Shown: piece after piece, positions 62,135-64,000 of the stretch
Position numbering within the stretch: the stretch's first letter is position 1
Layout of the letters: each line of letters starts with the position of its first letter
Source of the DNA: Hypericibacter terrae
GTDB taxonomy: Bacteria; Pseudomonadota; Alphaproteobacteria; Dongiales; Dongiaceae
Reading direction: 5' to 3'
Assembly (NCBI RefSeq): GCF_008728855.1
Contig: NZ_CP042906.1
Span: 2,480,001 to 2,544,000, forward strand
Length of the DNA: 64,000 nucleotides
Notes under the pieces: model-generated
What the model saw: only the letters and a program-made list of their open reading frames with translations
The model's database searches: none
Told to the model about the DNA's origin: nothing
Position numbers and translations under genes: made by a program

Positions 62135-64000
62135 ATGGCGCGCGATCCGCGTTACGACATTCTGTTCGAGCCGATCAAGATCGGTCCGGTCACGGCCAAG
62201 AACCGATTCTACCAGGTGCCGCATTGCAACGGCATGGGCCATCCCAACCCGCGCGCGGTCGCCGGCATGCGCGGCATGAAGGCGGAGGGCGGCTGGGCGG
62301 TGATTTGCACCGAGGAATGCGAGATCCATCCGACCAGCGATATATCGCCCTACAAGGAAGCGCGGCTCTGGGACGATCACGACATTCCAGCCCTCGCGAT
62401 GATGTGCGAGGCCGTCCATGAACATGGCGCGCTCGCGGGATGCGAGCTGACCCATCACGGCCCCTCATGCGCCAATCATTACAGCCGTGAGATGCCGATC
62501 GGGCCCTCGCATCAGCCGATCAACGGTTACGACCCGATGCAGGCGCGGGCCATGGACCGCGAGGACATCCGCAATTACCGGCGCTGGCATCGCGAAGCGG
62601 CGGTCCGCGCCGAGCGCGCCGGGTTCGACGTGATCTATGTCTATGCCGGCCACGATATTGCGATGCCGATGCATTTCCTGCAGCGCCGGCGCAACAACCG
62701 GACCGACGAATATGGCGGCAGCCTGCAGAACCGCGTGCGGCTGTTCCGCGAACTGATCGAGGAGACCAAGGACGCCGTCGGCCACCGTTGCGCCGTGGTC
62801 GTGCGCTATGCGACCGACGAGCTGATCGGGCCGGAAGGGCTGACGCTCGAGGAGTCCCAGGACATCGTCGGCATGCTGGCCGAGTTGCCGGACCTCTGGG
62901 ATGTCAATGTCAGTTCCTGGTACAACGATTCCACCACCTCGCGCTTCAAGCCCGAGGGCAACCAGGAGCCCTTCATCGCCTTCGTCAAGAAGATGACGAG
63001 CAAGCCGGTGGTGGGCGTCGGACGTTTCACCTCGCCCGACACGATGGTCTCGCAGATCCGCCGCGGCGTGCTCGACATGATCGGCGCCGCGCGTCCCTCG
63101 ATCGCCGATCCCTTCCTGCCGAAGAAGATCGAGGAGGGGCGGCCCGACGACATCCGGGAATGCATCGGCTGCAACATCTGCGTCTCGGGCGACTTCACCA
63201 TGAGCCATTTCCGCTGCACCCAGAACCCGACCATGGGCGAGGAATGGCGCAAGGGCTGGCATCCGGAGATCGTGCCGGCGCGCAAATCCGAGGACGAGGT
63301 GCTGGTGGTCGGGGCGGGGCCCGCCGGCCTCGAATGCGCCCGCACGCTGGGCCAGCGCGGCTATCGGGTGCATCTGGCGGAAGCCTCCGACGAGCTGGGG
63401 GGACGCGTCGCCCGCGAAGCGAAGCTGCCCAGCCTGTCGGAATGGGGACGGGTGCGCGATTACCGGACTTATCAGCTGGGCAAACTCGCCAATGTCGAGA
63501 TCTATCGCGGCAGCAGGCTCGATCCGGCGCATATCCTCGAGATGGGGGCAAGCCGGGTCGTCCTCGCCACGGGTGCCGAGTGGCGGCGCGACGGGGTGGG
63601 CCGCATGCATGGTTTCGCGGTGCCGGGATTCCAGGGCATCAACGTCTTCACGCCCGACGACATCATGGCGGGCAAGGCGGTCCAGGGACCGGTCATCGTC
63701 TATGACGACGACCATTACTATATGGGCGGCGTCATCGCGGAGAAGCTGCGGCGTCAGGGGCATGACGTCGCCATCGTGACGCCAGCCGACCTGGTCTCGA
63801 GCTGGACCCAGAAGACGCTCGAGTCCACGCATATCCAGCGCCGCCTCCTGGAGCTCGGGATCGAACTGCTGGTGAAGCAGGATGTCGTCGCGTTCAAGGG
63901 CGATCATGTGGATCTCGCCTGCGTCTTCACCGGCCGCGTGACGCAACGCGCCTGCGCCAGCCTCGTGACCGTGACCGCGCGGCTACCGAACGATGCGCTT
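62135..64000 (+). CDS. trimethylamine dehydrogenase-like FMN/[4Fe-4S] flavoprotein, C-terminally cut by window end
   Basis: The first 622 codons are visible, from an ATG preceded by AGGGGGAGAG, and the frame is still open at the window end. The N-terminal barrel is of the old-yellow-enzyme type. Cys31 in QVPHCNGMG occupies the place of the cysteine that covalently holds FMN in trimethylamine dehydrogenase. VYVYAGHDIAMP keeps the catalytic Tyr and His spacing of that enzyme. A [4Fe-4S] site follows at C343, C346, C349 and C361 (ECIGCNICVSG ... HFRC), then an ADP-binding domain (VLVVGAGPAGLECA, about residue 389). The family includes tri- and dimethylamine dehydrogenases, histamine dehydrogenase and N-methylproline demethylase. 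The substrate cannot be fixed from sequence. It is probably co-transcribed with the importer. Confidence 0.87.
   Translation, partial: MARDPRYDILFEPIKIGPVTAKNRFYQVPHCNGMGHPNPRAVAGMRGMKAEGGWAVICTEECEIHPTSDISPYKEARLWDDHDIPALAMMCEAVHEHGALAGCELTHHGPSCANHYSREMPIGPSHQPINGYDPMQARAMDREDIRNYRRWHREAAVRAERAGFDVIYVYAGHDIAMPMHFLQRRRNNRTDEYGGSLQNRVRLFRELIEETKDAVGHRCAVVVRYATDELIGPEGLTLEESQDIVGMLAELPDLWDVNVSSWYNDSTTSRFKPEGNQEPFIAFVKKMTSKPVVGVGRFTSPDTMVSQIRRGVLDMIGAARPSIADPFLPKKIEEGRPDDIRECIGCNICVSGDFTMSHFRCTQNPTMGEEWRKGWHPEIVPARKSEDEVLVVGAGPAGLECARTLGQRGYRVHLAEASDELGGRVAREAKLPSLSEWGRVRDYRTYQLGKLANVEIYRGSRLDPAHILEMGASRVVLATGAEWRRDGVGRMHGFAVPGFQGINVFTPDDIMAGKAVQGPVIVYDDDHYYMGGVIAEKLRRQGHDVAIVTPADLVSSWTQKTLESTHIQRRLLELGIELLVKQDVVAFKGDHVDLACVFTGRVTQRACASLVTVTARLPNDAL

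Overview
The window is GC-rich (about 65-70 % by eye) and reads as an alphaproteobacterial chromosome, probably a Rhodospirillales-like lineage. This rests on the aapJQMP general amino-acid transporter, a Caulobacter-style cpa/tad pilus locus, TTAACCAT (CtrA-type) boxes and palindromic intergenic repeats; no rRNA or other lineage marker is present, so the placement is an inference.

Region 1 (1-12.0 kb) is a nearly complete Tad/Flp pilus locus. A TadE-like gene cut by the window edge and tadD are divergent. cpaA-cpaB-cpaC-cpaD-cpaE-cpaF(tadA)-tadB-tadC form one tightly packed minus-strand operon, and a TadG-like von Willebrand A (VWA) protein is divergent from cpaA. The Flp pilin itself is not in the window. 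Region 2 (12.0-19.0 kb) holds a sulfotransferase, hisI overlapping metC, and the aapJQMP operon with a probable attenuator after aapJ.

Region 3 (19.0-46.5 kb) is the most striking part. Two tandem paralogous genes encode giant type-I-secreted RTX adhesins of 3245 and 4985 residues. Both share a conserved non-repetitive N-terminus, an array of Calx-beta-like repeats (18 and 32 copies), a T1SS-143-like domain, a VWA domain with an intact MIDAS, RTX nonapeptides and a conserved C-terminal secretion region. Each gene sits in its own unit: an AT-rich upstream region with a TTAACCAT box, a 5' hairpin whose stem is conserved through wobble pairs, and twin hairpins downstream. About 1.28 kb near the two 5' ends is almost identical, with only synonymous changes seen, which points to recent gene conversion. 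A methyltransferase with a regulatory domain, of the kind found in rickettsial outer-membrane-protein lysine methyltransferases, follows directly. No type I secretion ABC/MFP/OMP genes and no LapD/LapG are in the window.

Region 4 (46.5-55.9 kb) is metabolic. It holds a three-subunit HcnABC/opine-oxidase-like amine dehydrogenase, a double GNAT acetyltransferase, 3-mercaptopyruvate sulfurtransferase, an AlaX-type editing protein, cysteine synthase, an orphan Tat-exported polyamine-type binding protein and a Nudix hydrolase. Three palindromic repeat elements lie between these genes. Region 5 (56.2-64.0 kb) is an oligopeptide-type ABC importer (binding protein, two permeases, one fused double ATPase). 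It is followed by a trimethylamine-dehydrogenase-like flavoprotein that runs off the window end, suggesting uptake and oxidative demethylation or deamination of an amine-containing compound.

No tRNA, rRNA, CRISPR array, transposase or phage gene was recognised. The short-period repeats are coding repeats inside the two adhesins.
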